Shown in pieces: positions 38,645 to 50,300 of a stretch of DNA of 64,000 bases (its first letter is position 1; each line of letters begins with the position of its first letter). The stretch comes from Hymenolepis diminuta (lineage: Eukaryota; Platyhelminthes; Cestoda; Cyclophyllidea; Hymenolepididae). Below the pieces are notes generated by a model, which was not told where the DNA came from, searched no databases, and saw nothing but the letters and a program-made list of their open reading frames with translations. Location: positions 169,235-233,234 of the forward strand of contig CAADRB010000012.1 of NCBI GenBank assembly GCA_900708905.1, in the 5' to 3' direction. Position numbers and translations under genes: made by a program.

Positions 38645-41600
38645 ATGGGTAAACGATTTTCTAAACAGCGCCACAAACCCCGTTTTACCAAAGTCCAAAT
38701 TCCCTGGTTGATTCGAGGAGTTATTCGAAGCAACAATCTCGAAAGCATGCAGTACCTTCTTAGTTATCCTAATCACGTCAACCCTTGTATGGTTATTGAT
38801 GGAGTTTGCCCGCTAAATCTCGCAATAGAACTCGGTCATTTACAAATGGTGAAACTTTTAATAAAAGCTGGCGCTGATATTAACGTTTCAGATTGTCCCC
38901 GTTATCCCCTTCACCAAGCCGCTCTCTTCGGACGTGCCGCAATCGTTGAGCTGTTAATCAACTCCGGAGCCAAAGTGTCAATATTAACCGAAAGACACCA
39001 ATCTTGTTTACACTTATTGGCCAGTCAATCCGCAGAACGTTTCGTGGAGACGGCTAAAGTTCTTCTCAAACTCGGCTGTGATCCTAATAACCTTGACGAC
39101 GATGGAATGGCACCTCTTCATATAGCGTCCACTGAAATCGCTGAAGTATTAGCTTTGGTAAGTATTTCAATATCAATCGTCTTTAATATTCTTATGTAGT
39201 GCCCCTTTATCGTACACATTACCATTTACCAGCCTAGTGATTAGTTTTTATTGTTTGAATTTCGTATACTGTTCTCTCACTCATTTCATCTTCTTAACTT
39301 TCTGGTTTGCGTGTTCCCTGATGTTAATAGTGTTAAATATTAATGGCTTGAAAGCTATAGGCCTTGTTTGACACTTCATTTTAACTGATTAAATACTCTC
39401 TTTTTCTAGCACGATAAGACTGATCTCAACATCCTAAGCCAAGCTGGTGATACGCCTTTATTAGTAGCTGCAAAGGATAGAAAAGAAGGTGTCCTCTTAA
39501 CGCTTCTTCGCGTAGAGGATGAGAGGAAGGCTCAGGCGACAAAATCAGGTGCACCATCAACTTTAAACATTACGACAACATCTCTAGTCTTTAATTCGAC
39601 GGGTTCCAGTGGTTCTTCACCAGCTCGACGGCTGGGTTGGACGTCTAAAGTCCTTAGAACAGCGTCTGCAACGACCACTAATTCGGTTAAACCCTGTGTT
39701 GCTAGAGCAGCGACTACTAATTCGTCGACAAAGAATGCATCTACTCTGCATTGCAATCGGTTACTTCCGATAGCTAATTTTAGGAATGCTTTATCAGCGT
39801 CTTCAGTGTGGAATTTCAGCACTCTGCATGGAGCTGCCAATTCGAGTTTTCGCGCACTGGTTGTCACTGGAAATAAGAAAAGTACATTTTTCCTCCCTGA
39901 CATTTTGTATATATTTTTAAAGTAATTTACACTATGTATTTTATTTTCTGGTTTACTTTCAGAAAACACCAGTTCTCTGGAAGTTATCACGAATAAGTCG
40001 AATAAATCGAACGTGCCGAATGAAGTAAAATCTCGACTAAATCTGAATCAGGCAGATAATGTTGGTGAGTACAAGGTTTAGAAGTCGTTATTGTGGTCTT
40101 ATCGATACATTCAATTTGACTCAAACGCTAAAATGAAAACGTCTAAACGCATTTCCATATTGATGTAGATAAAGAGAAACATCAAATTTGTATTCAGCGT
40201 AAATTTTTTTCTCTCTTTTTAGAATTAATTCCTTTGGTCTTCCTTTCTGCCCTTTGATCGCCGAAATTACTTTGCCACTAACAGAATAGCTCTCTATTAT
40301 TTTATCGGTTGAAATTTTTCTGTCAAGTTTTTCTTAATTATCAGCTAAAGTCGGTATCTTATATGTATTGCTATCAAAAGTATATTAGAGAAAAGAATAT
40401 AACTTTCGAACATGTAGATAAATAAGCAACTTAATTGAATGTTTAGGAATGATAACCAAACATGCTCAACTTAAACAACTAATGTGCGAACTGAATTCGC
40501 TTCCACATTACTGTTCTCCATGTCGTACTTTTAAATGAAGTCGCTTCATCAATTAGGTAGTCAATCAATTCCATAATTCATTTCACACGTAAACGGGGGT
40601 TCTTTCTTAGTTAAGGATTAGAGGAAACCTTGCTTTAAGTTACTAGTAATCCGCTTTATTAGAACTAAAACCGAAACTGAAACGCGACATTTAGCGGTAA
40701 GTTTGTCATCTTACTAAGATATGCCACTGNNNNNNNNNNNNNNNNNNNNNNNNNNNNNNNNNNNNNNNNNNNNNNNNNNNNNNNNNNNNNNNNNNNNNNN
40801 NNNNNNNNNNNNNNNNNNNNNNNNNNNNNNNNNNNNNNNNNNNNNNNNNNNNNNNNNNNNNNNNNNNNNNNNCCGGAATATACTCCGTAATCAAAATTGA
40901 CGATAGTATAACAAACTTATGAGTTTGAGATACCATCATAAATATGATGAGTAACACTTCATCCTTATTAGGTATGACGCCACTTATGCTGTGTGCCGAA
41001 GCTGGACAGAGTGGATTCCGAATGGTATTTGGTCTTGTTTCTGCTGGCTGTGATATCTCTGCAACGGATAAAATTGGCATGACAACCCTCCATTATGCCT
41101 GCTATGTTGGAGCTGTCCCTACTGTGCGTTTTCTTCTAGAGGAAGCCGGGGAATTTTCAGATAAAAAAGCTAGTGATTTGCTAAACTTGCAGGTGAGTTA
41201 TGTTGTGTTATAATCCAAGGCAAGGCAAACGACTTCTCCATCTTATGAAAGCAACTGAAAATCGTGTAATAGCAAGGTTCAATAAGAGATAAAGGAGAGG
41301 TTATCAAAAAGATGTTGAGATTAAAGTCAGAACATCTAAAGTCTTATTTCATTTTATTTTAGAATTCGGATTGTACAATATTTACCTAATACGTAGTTCA
41401 CTGTTTTGCGTCTCAAAATTCCCAGAGCGAATTCTTGTCCGTGATGTCCAATCTACATTGACCGATTGATTAATTACGATGGTCGGTCTTAGCACTTCAA
41501 TTTATTTTTCCCAAGGAGCTTACACAATCTTAACGTAGCAGAGCTCATTGGAGTTTAGTATTTTTAAATAATCTTACCTAATTTTGTTCTAATTACGATA

Positions 41601-43691
41601 CTGCAACTACTTTGCAAATCCCTACGGTTTAATGTTGATATTTAATAAGGTAAATTTCCTTAAATAACCTTTTAAGTTGAGAAGGGAATTAATATTCCTA
41701 AGAATGGTTCTGCCCACTTCAACACCACGATACCTTAGTTATTTCTACATTGGCATAGTATTAATTACCTTCAAAAACAGAATATTATTGGTTTGGCAAA
41801 CCGAATAGGCAGGAGCTGCGAACAATATGTAACTAGAATCCTCCTTGAGTAACGACTCTGCTGTAGGTGAATTTGAGTTACGGGAGTTTCTAAATAGGGA
41901 AAAGTGATGAACAATATGACAAACGACTGGTTAGAACTGGTCAATCGAGAAAATGGCAGAATGCAAGTTTATTGAACAGAGAGGGGCTCTTGAATGCCAA
42001 TTTCCTGCTTAAAATGGATTTTAGAAAGAAAGTATTTAACGATTTTGGGTTTCATGCTGTATCAAAGTAAATATTATAAGGCAGAAATCTGCTGTAAGTT
42101 AACACTTGGGAGTCAAATGGAGTATGTGAATGGGAAATTCCGAGGGAACTACTTCTAACTGAGCAACTATGAAGGATGAAAATTATTATTAATTACGCGA
42201 AGGTAATCATCAAGTTTATAGTTCTCAAGAAACAATCAACAATTGCTAACTTTATTTTGCCACCACTTGTTACATCTTAGGCGATGAATAGAGCTGCTTT
42301 AATCGTTCTCTTTCTGGAAGATTTTGGTAGGTGTTAATTGTTATTTATTGGTACAAATCTGCAAATTGATCGAAGGGCCGAACTGGGTATCTAAATCAAG
42401 ATAGATGGGAAGGGAGGTTCTGACATATCTTCCCTTTGCCAAACAATAGTAAACACTTCCCTTCAATTGAACTTGTTATCAAGACACTACTCATCCCGTG
42501 GAAACTTTTAAAACAATGTTGCCAAATAAATTGGAATAATTATCGAAGCCCTGTTAAGATACTGATTTCCAGTTAGCTTATTCATACGTGCCACTTGGGA
42601 GATCTTTTCAGATTCCTGAAATATCTAGATGTGTAAATTTACGCCTAAAGTGCTCATCTTTATTTTAATTTGCAATATTTAGGGTTTTTTTGATAATTTT
42701 TAAAATTTGACTGTAAAGGTTTAAGATGTGTACGAATTGGCTTATGTGCGTTTTATAAACTAATTTGAAAATGAACTTTTCCTTGTGCTTAGGATCGTTT
42801 TGGAAGGACTCCAATCTACTTAGCTACCTGTAGGGGCCACACAGCAGTTGTTGACTATCTCCTTTCATGCAATGCAGACTTTCACATTCCAAATAAGGAG
42901 TTGAAATCTCCCCTCTACATCGCTGCGAACTTTGGCCATTTGAACATTGTTAATGCTCTTCTAAGAAATGGAGCTCAAGTAATAATCGATTAACTAGATC
43001 ATCAACTGCCTATGTGGTAAAATTAACGTACATTTATATGTGTTCAGGTTGATCAAGCCGACTCACATCAAAAGACACCTCTCTATGTTGCTACCTATCA
43101 TGGACGCTCAGACATTGTCTCTCTGCTTCTTGCTGCTCATGCGGATGTTAATGCAGCAGAAATGAATGGAAGAACACCGCTTTACGCTGCTGTACTCCAT
43201 GGTCACTTAGACCTTGCCGCAAAGTTGTTAGCTCACGGAGCTGCAGTTAATAGACCGGATAAAGACGGTTTAGGACCACTACATATGGCTGTCAAGTTCC
43301 CCAAGCTTGATCTTCCGATGGTGCGCTTGTTGCTACGTCATGGCTGTGATCCGGTGAATCTAGCTGCTTTTACACGGTGGTTGATGCAGCATGGAGTTCT
43401 TTCTGAAAATGCTGCTCTTTCTACATCTGGTGATGATCACACTGGAGAAGCGTGGCTCAGCGCCTGGCTCCACAATGAAGAATCAAATGTATGCCGTGTT
43501 CGTATATCTTATTAAATTTAAATTTTCTGCTGAAAATTTAAATTGCCTTTTTATTTTAGGTTCGATCACTCAAAAGACTCTGTAGGGCACGAATACAGGC
43601 ACAGTTAGGTGGATCAGCAACAACTGCACGAATTAGATGCTTACCTCTGCCTCCCCAATTGCGTGAATTTGTTTCTCTGAAAGCTCTTTAA
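38645..43691 (+). CDS. Ankyrin repeat and SOCS-box (ASB-like) protein
   Basis: Seven exons join in phase: 38645-39157, 39410-39881, 39963-40064, 40972-41192, 42793-42978, 43048-43488 and 43560-43691, giving 688 aa. Exon 1 and the start of exon 2 hold about five ankyrin repeats. Exons 4-6 hold about six to seven more (repeated TPLxxA ... VxxLLxxGA pattern). A Ser/Thr-rich linker of roughly 150 residues (exons 2-3) separates the blocks. Exon 7 is a SOCS box: SLKRLCRARIQAQL is the elongin B/C-binding BC box and LPLPP the Cul5 box. ASB proteins are substrate receptors of Cul5-Rbx2 ubiquitin ligases; the substrate is not predictable. A 143-base gap lies in the intron between exons 3 and 4. The exon 2 donor is uncertain: an earlier one at 39547 (TCAG|GTGCAC) has the same phase and would remove most of the linker. 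AATAAA is at 43837-43842. Confidence 0.9.
40730..40872. other. Assembly gap (143 N)
   Basis: A run of unknown bases lies in the 0.9 kb intron between exons 3 and 4 of the ASB-like gene. The exon phases on either side match (1/1), so no coding exon need be missing, but an extra phase-neutral exon cannot be excluded. Confidence 0.99.
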
Positions 43692-43836
43692 AGACTAGAG
43701 TTGGATACTTTCTTTCTGTTGATGTTGTCATATGTGATGAGATTTGGTGTTGTTTTATTATCTTGTATTGGTATTTTCTTGTGATTTTAAACTCAAACCC
43801 TATGTTATCTCCGCTGCTGTATATTATTCAAGGGAA

Positions 43837-43842
43837 AATAAA
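43837..43842 (+). terminator. Polyadenylation signal of the ASB-like gene
   Basis: Canonical AATAAA about 145 nt after the TAA stop at 43689-43691. Confidence 0.5.
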
Positions 43843-43849
43843 GAGGACG

Positions 43850-46250
43850 AGCAGGTTTCTGAGTGGTATGTCTTAATTATTGTTTGTGTATGTTGCAAGT
43901 GGTCTTTTCTGTTGCTAATCTGTACAAAGGTCGAGTGCGGTAATCCATGCTATCCCAGAGATGATATGGAAGAAGGTAATGTGCACACAAATAGGCAGCA
44001 ATTGGATTGGATGTTAAACCTTTCGATTTACTGAGCGGTTTGCCTTAATTTGATGGGGTTGGATTTCAAGTCTATATTAATCACAATGACCAGGGATATG
44101 AATACAAAGGAAAAAATAGGACGAGTGTACTTTCTAAAAATTTGGGATTAATGGATACCTTTCATTCACTACCTTGGTGAGTGTTGACTATTTAAAAATT
44201 CAGAATCTAATAATTCACATACAAGTATTCGTGGACAAGTATAAACAAAATCAGTAATATGCTTATTAGCACGTCTCTCCTGTTTGTTTAAATTGATCGA
44301 AATCTGCGCCCTAGATGGTGTGGTTGACATTAATTTTTACAAACGGGAAAATAAAATTTTCACCTTTTCATTTTTAAACTTGATTGGATAAATTAAATCA
44401 CTCCGATTTTAGTTTTGGCGTGGGAATTTGTAACTAAATATAAACTTATTACACAATAATACTCGCAGAAATACCTTAAAATATGAATATAACCTGTTCA
44501 ATATTTACGAATAATATTAAATAAAAGGATATTACACTAAAAGCTTGCTGGATTGAATTAATGCAGACCAGTATTGAATAACCTGAAATAAATTATAGAT
44601 TTAAGGCTGAAACCTCTCCCCGCGTTTTTTCTATCTCAATTTCATTCTGCAAGCACATTTGGTAGGAGACAAGAAATTGGTGAAACAACTAGTATTAATA
44701 ATTATGCCCATCAGCCCAGACGGAGTAACCATCATATAAAAACATCAAGGTCAATAGCTATAGCAACTGAACCAATTCTCAAACTTTCTGTTCTAAATCG
44801 TGGTTGACGGATCACGAAATATGGTCGATTTACGCGATGACCTGATAGTACATAAGTCTAACACCCGGAAACGAAGTAACGGTCATCTCGGGAAGGAGAG
44901 TATTTCTGCGTACATTATTATATTTAACAAAAACTTAATTGGTACCTAATAAAGTCATTCTACTTCCTCTCCGTTTTCTTCATGAGTTGAATCAAACAGT
45001 TTTGACACGGAACAAGCTATATCCAATTATGTAGTGGAATTCGCCAAGCTTGTCATTAAAGAAATCGACAGTGCCATCATATTTATGATTTCTAAAGTTT
45101 TTTACAACCGAGGCTGCTCATGAAGTTCAAATAACGAAAAATAATTAATTTAGAAAACACTTCCATAAATTTGCCCCTGGAAATAAGTATTACAAGTCGT
45201 AACTGCGGAGAAATCAAACCAAAAGTGAAAATTTGAATTTGCTTGAAAGATAGCCGAACTTTGATGACATTTTATTGAGGTACTTTAGAATTTAAAAGCT
45301 ATACATTCTTTTACTTGAATCGTATAATGAATATGAGCCCTGAATTAATGAACTTTAAATGATTTACTATACGTTTTTAGATTGTGATTGACCTGAATTC
45401 TACAGTTTAAATCAGAGAGAACAGGCAACTCACCCGTATCTGTAAGGCAAATTACGGTATTATTTGCATATGCTAACCACCCCATTAGCGTGACATAGTC
45501 TAATGGATAACTAAACTGGCAGCTGATTCTAATGGCCAAAAATTTAGTATTATCAAAGTTAATTTTGTACGATTGGAGTCTTTAAAATGTTCACAATTAT
45601 ATCAATATAAATGCTGTGATGAAATAATCACATTATATTTGCGTATATAAAAATATTCCGAATCTTAGAATGAAACGCAAATTATATCTAACGTGCACAA
45701 TTTTGTAGTTGATATTTATAATATAAGAGGAAATTACACAGATTAATAATGTATAACACTATATCAAATAAATGCGATTAATTCCACCCTTATTTAATAG
45801 CAGTGGTAAGTGCTCTTGTTAACTTTTAAGCTATCTCTGCACTAAAATGATATTAATACATATTCCAAATTATAAATCACAGCGTTCAGAATACTACAAT
45901 AAAAAGTTAATAAATAAATCGATTACTATTATTATTATAAATTAAAATTCCTTCACATTCACTTTACGTTGACGTTTATATGGCCAAAACAGTCGAGCAT
46001 ATTTCAAGATTTTTGGTATGTTATAATGCTTTTATAAGCATTGAATTTGATCCCGGCACATTTATACTCTTTTTAAAGAAATAAACGTTCAAAATTTAGA
46101 AATATCTTGAGGTATGTAAATTAATTTGATTGGCTTTATTATTTCTCGAAAGTTTTTTGCTTTATATGGTTGGTGTTTTTATGATCACGAAATTTGTCCT
46201 TTTAAAACATTTGATTTTACTTCGAAGGAGTCATGTTTTCATTATTTCGG
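43850..46250. other. Intergenic stretch between the ASB-like and thioredoxin genes
   Basis: Contains a dispersed repeat at about 44.3-44.5 kb. A 64-codon minus frame at 45345-45539 lacks any recognisable domain. I see no supported gene here. Confidence 0.4.
44290..44490 (+). repeat. Unclassified dispersed repeat (relative at 33.1 kb)
   Basis: Same block order as 33140-33390, diverged. Located 0.6 kb after the ASB-like gene. Confidence 0.4.
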
Positions 46251-46265
46251 CTTATTTTTCTTCAG
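46251..46265 (+). promoter_or_regulatory. 3' splice acceptor next to the thioredoxin start
   Basis: The stretch cttatttttcttcag ends one base before the ATG at 46267. With no upstream coding exon, a spliced-leader acceptor or a 5' non-coding exon is the simplest reading. Confidence 0.45.
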
Positions 46266-46266
46266 C

Positions 46267-46845
46267 ATGTCGGTAATGCTCCTTCGAAAAGTTATCAGTT
46301 TGGCATCTCGTGTTCCTGCATCAGCCCCACAAAACGCAATTTCATTCTCAGTGGCAAATTTCGCTAAACGTACTGGAATTGTCCATGTTCAAAATTACAA
46401 GGAATTCAAGGAGATATGTATCGATAATGAAGCGCCTGTTATTGCTGACTTCTTTGCAAGCTGGTGAGTGTCAATTACATATATCCCTTGATTTGTTTTG
46501 TTCCTGAAAAACAACATTTTATGTTTTCTTTTACAAAGGTGCAAACCTTGTGCGGAGCTAAGTCGACGATTTGACTTTCTAATGGAGAAGTACGAGGATA
46601 AAGTATGCTTAGCAAAAGTTGATATCGACAAGGTTGATGAAATCATCTCAGAATATGAGGTAAATGCAGTATTTCTTTAAAAAATTTTACTGAAATTTTT
46701 TAGTAGTAATCGTTTTTTGTAAAAATTGCAGATACTCGCTACTCCAACTGTGATTGCCATCAAAAATGGAAAGGAAGTTAGCCGATTCACAGGCCTAAAA
46801 GAAAGTGAAGTAATCGAAAAATTCATCAAGGAACACACTAATTAA
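46267..46845 (+). CDS. Mitochondrial thioredoxin (Trx2-like)
   Basis: Exons 46267-46463, 46539-46659 and 46732-46845 give 143 aa. The first about 40 residues are basic, Ser/Ala-rich and free of acidic residues (LLRKVISLASRVPASAP), typical of a mitochondrial import sequence. The rest is a full thioredoxin fold: VIADFFASW, active site WCKPC split by intron 1 at the tryptophan codon (TG|G), LAKVDIDK, the cis-proline in ATPTVIAIKNG and a C-terminal helix. It would reduce disulfides in the matrix as partner of thioredoxin reductase and peroxiredoxin. The active site has Lys where WCGPC has Gly, which may alter redox potential or partner choice. It ends 75 bp from the end of an opposed ORF. No close AATAAA seen. 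Confidence 0.93.
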
Positions 46846-46919
46846 ACTCAGGGACGACAGCGTTTCTTATGTCTATTTACAATCTATAATGTTAATATCA
46901 ATTTCATTTTTCGCTCCTG

Positions 46920-47312
46920 TCACATTCTTGAACGCTTGATTGTTAGTTTCTTCCAGTGTCTGATTGTACGGGACATTTGATCTTGACCTCTTTCAGGATA
47001 ATCAGGTGGCGGTCGCCTAAAGTTCTCAAACGATATCGCGATGTTTTCGGTTTTTTCCCAGTTAACGGATTTCCGCATGAGGAACATTGTTCGTGCATAT
47101 GCTGTCACGTAATTGATTATGTCTCTGTAACAGAATAGAAGTTTCAGTGGGAATTTCACAGAGCGAACCAATCTAGGGAACTCAGTGGCATAGCAAATTA
47201 ACACAGAAGCCAATGGCCCAAAGCAGAACACAAGGCACGTTTTGGTAAACGCGCGTGTATTAACAATATTAAAACCTAACCAGTATCGGCTAAAAAAAAT
47301 GGGCATATGCAC
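46920..47312 (-). CDS. Unidentified small membrane-protein ORF
   Basis: A 130-aa frame with higher GC than its surroundings, tail-to-tail with the thioredoxin gene. It has two near-N-terminal Met codons (MHMPIFF). One likely membrane segment follows (about residues 29-45, TCLVFCFGPLASVLICY). After that comes a long basic tail with FRRPPPDYPERG and KKLTIKRSRM. A short internal acceptor-like tttttttag near the 5' end means it might instead be a last exon. A single membrane span and a charged tail would suit a small mitochondrial inner-membrane or secretory-pathway protein, but no family is recognised. A chance ORF of this length is possible in 64 kb. Confidence 0.4.
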   Translation of the reverse strand: MHMPIFFSRYWLGFNIVNTRAFTKTCLVFCFGPLASVLICYATEFPRLVRSVKFPLKLLFCYRDIINYVTAYARTMFLMRKSVNWEKTENIAISFENFRRPPPDYPERGQDQMSRTIRHWKKLTIKRSRM

Positions 47313-50300
47313 GTCTCTTATTAGTGCGGAATTAAGATGGAAATCGCATTTTTTTTATTGAAGTATTGGAAGCTTGGGAAAATGGTCGTTGTTTCCTTTA
47401 GTAGTTTCAAGTTAAGTTTCCGCGCTTCATTGAATAATTGGTCTAATTTATATAGATTGCATTCCGTAGGTAGCACTACTTCAGGAAGTACTTCGTATAC
47501 TTATAAAGATGGTGATTTTCATAAAGACTAACAAGGTTATACATCCTTTCTCGAATTAGAAGATCATATATCACCAAGAGAAATACGAGTGGAGGGTAAA
47601 GCGGCAAACTAGAGATAAAAAGTTAGGAGAGCAGAGGCTAAACGTCAGCACAGCGTGGTGGAGATTGGGTTATGATAAATCAGAGAATCTGAGTGGAGTT
47701 GGCAGTTTTGCGTCCTTTCTTCGTCTGATGAGCAGTCCGTAGGATGCAGTCTAATCGGGTTTTCTAAGGAACACCTTATAGATAAGGCAAGTTAACATGA
47801 AAATGCATAAGGTTTATAAGGTGTTTGTAAAAAGGAGATGTGCATGTAGAGTACAAAGAGTGATAGGAAGAGACCATCTTGCCAAAATGCTCGCTCTCTC
47901 AGCAAGGGGTGTAAAGATGGGTATATCCCTACATGTTCGTTTCCCTGTTGGTCTACGCTCTGGTTCCTTGTTATCGGCTAAGTTGCAAGCCTACTTCCAA
48001 CCGTTAATAAAAACGTGCTTGGTGGCTTGCACGTAATTAAATAATCATCTGTCGATTAGAACAGTGCAAACATAAGTGTTTAATAAAATACTACAAGTAC
48101 TTTAAAAGTAATACACTAGCCAAACATAAATATATAGCCCAATAGTCGTCAACGCAGGATATAAAAGAATCCTCGAACCTCTACAAGCACACTCCGGCAT
48201 TCAATCATCATGTGGTCGATGGGTATGTACATACGTATATTGCGATATATACTGGATCTCCAAAATATTAGCAACAAGAATGAAGTCAGGAGGGAGATGT
48301 CTATACAGAAGCGAAACAGTTTAATTTACGAATTGTAGTGCCACGTCAAAAGCATAACTATTTGGGAATGATTGAGCAAGGAGAGGTCATTAGTTTCTAT
48401 AACGATAAGGCAAAAATCATGGCAACTGGATTGCATAAACTTATATAAATCAGCTTGGAAGCATCGAGTTGAAATTGTCAGATTGATTATGGATAAGCCA
48501 CCATATATATGCATTTCTTGATCTTTTAGTCCATAAATTGGAGTGATTCCCAACTTGTTTCTTAAATAGTTAAATCTGAAACACGGACACGACACATGGA
48601 CAATTATTATGTAATGAGTTTAAATGATGTTATTTCTCCTTAAAGTCTTCCTTAGAACCATCTGTATTAGAAAATTGCTATTAAAAATAGTTCTTGAATT
48701 AAATTCTGCAGGTTTATCGCAGTTTTTGCACACCAATTCATATGGTGTAGTGAATGCATCATATATCAACAGAAAGTGAACATCTGTAGGCTATAAAGGA
48801 GGAATAGAAGGAGACATAATCCTTTTTATATACTCTTGTATGCACGGTTTCAGATGCTTTGTGAGTTGAGTGAACGAAGTAAGTGATCGAGGATATTAAT
48901 CCAAATTCCCAGATGGACGGTCATTATTATCACTGCCCATTCAAGTCTTTCGACTGTTTAAACCGGTCGAAATCATAAAGAGACAAATATTAGGAAAGGA
49001 AGAGTTTTTCAGTGATTTAAAAGGCGGTTCATAAGAAGCGAAATTACCATATTCTCAACATAAGGATATCTTCCACTTTAACTTTAGATGGGTCTGGTGA
49101 TTAGCGAATGGACTCGATGTGGCCTTGCATAGAAGCTGGATATATGCGCATACTACTGTATAAAATTGTCAAAAGTGAGTGCCAATGAATCGTATGAAAC
49201 TGGGAAAAAAATATTTTTATCATAGTAGAATTTTTTGATACCCACACATTCGAATAAGGAAGAATTAACTTGTTATAATCAGAAGATATTTACAGGTACG
49301 TATCGATAAGAGACTGACATTTTTAAATAAGTTAATTTTGTTCTTAAAAACATACTTTGTAGTGTTTATAAATGGTTATTATTTTCTTTTGCTCTTTACA
49401 AGGTCTAAGATAATCTAACCAGACATAAAACTGATCGGAAATGTATCAGATACAATTTCAATGAATATTGCTATTTCAAGAATTTGATATAACATTTCGA
49501 CTTGCATCTGCAGAGAAATCGGATATGCTTAATAGTTTAAAGAGATTCCAGCCATTTTATAAAGAATGCTTTAAAATCCTATTGAACACAAGAAGGAACT
49601 ATGATGACTTTCTTTTGAGTTAGTATCGACTGAGGATATCTGGAGGTCCTTCAAGTCGATATTACTCCAGATCTCGTTTTTAGTGCTGTGTAATCCTAAA
49701 TATATTATAATTCTGTTAACCACTTTCAAATACGTTTTGATACTTACGTAAAACACATTTCTAGCAGTGCACACCAGAAATAAGGGAATGGATTAAAAAA
49801 TTTGTTGCTCAAAATTATCTCTATTATCAATATGAGTATCAATTCTTACTGTGTTTTTTCTTTGTGTAGTATGAATACTGAAAATTCTCAACTTATTACC
49901 ATGACAAATAAGAAGATTACAAATTTTATTTCATAGAAATAATGAAAAAACAGTAATATCTAGTGATGTATGTAGAGAATAGGAGTAAATAGTGAAGTCA
50001 GGATGTCAAAAGTTTTACTTTATTTGAAGTTGGGAGCATTAGGTTCTCATAGATATAAAACAATTTTTAATATCCAAATGATCCTAAGATCAATTTTGAC
50101 CTCATCTGCGAGTATCTGAGTAAATTCATGTTCGCGGTATTAAGAGCTTGTTAACAAGATTTATCTAATTGAACGCCTTGTCTTGGCAATTTGACTCATT
50201 TATATCTTCTTACAGATACGAGCAGGTCAGTGTGACTGATAAAGGCATTTTAAACATTGCACAGTTAATTAGAGTGCACTCTGGATGTTGGCCTTTATCA

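Noticed and set aside
42281..42329. Possible small exon in the ASB-like gene (acceptor acatcttag)
   Set aside because: No donor keeps the frame; exons 4 and 5 join in phase and continue the ankyrin repeat.
46126..46266. Upstream extension of the thioredoxin frame
   Set aside because: Phe-rich, includes the splice-acceptor tract directly before the ATG at 46267, and is unlike an import sequence.
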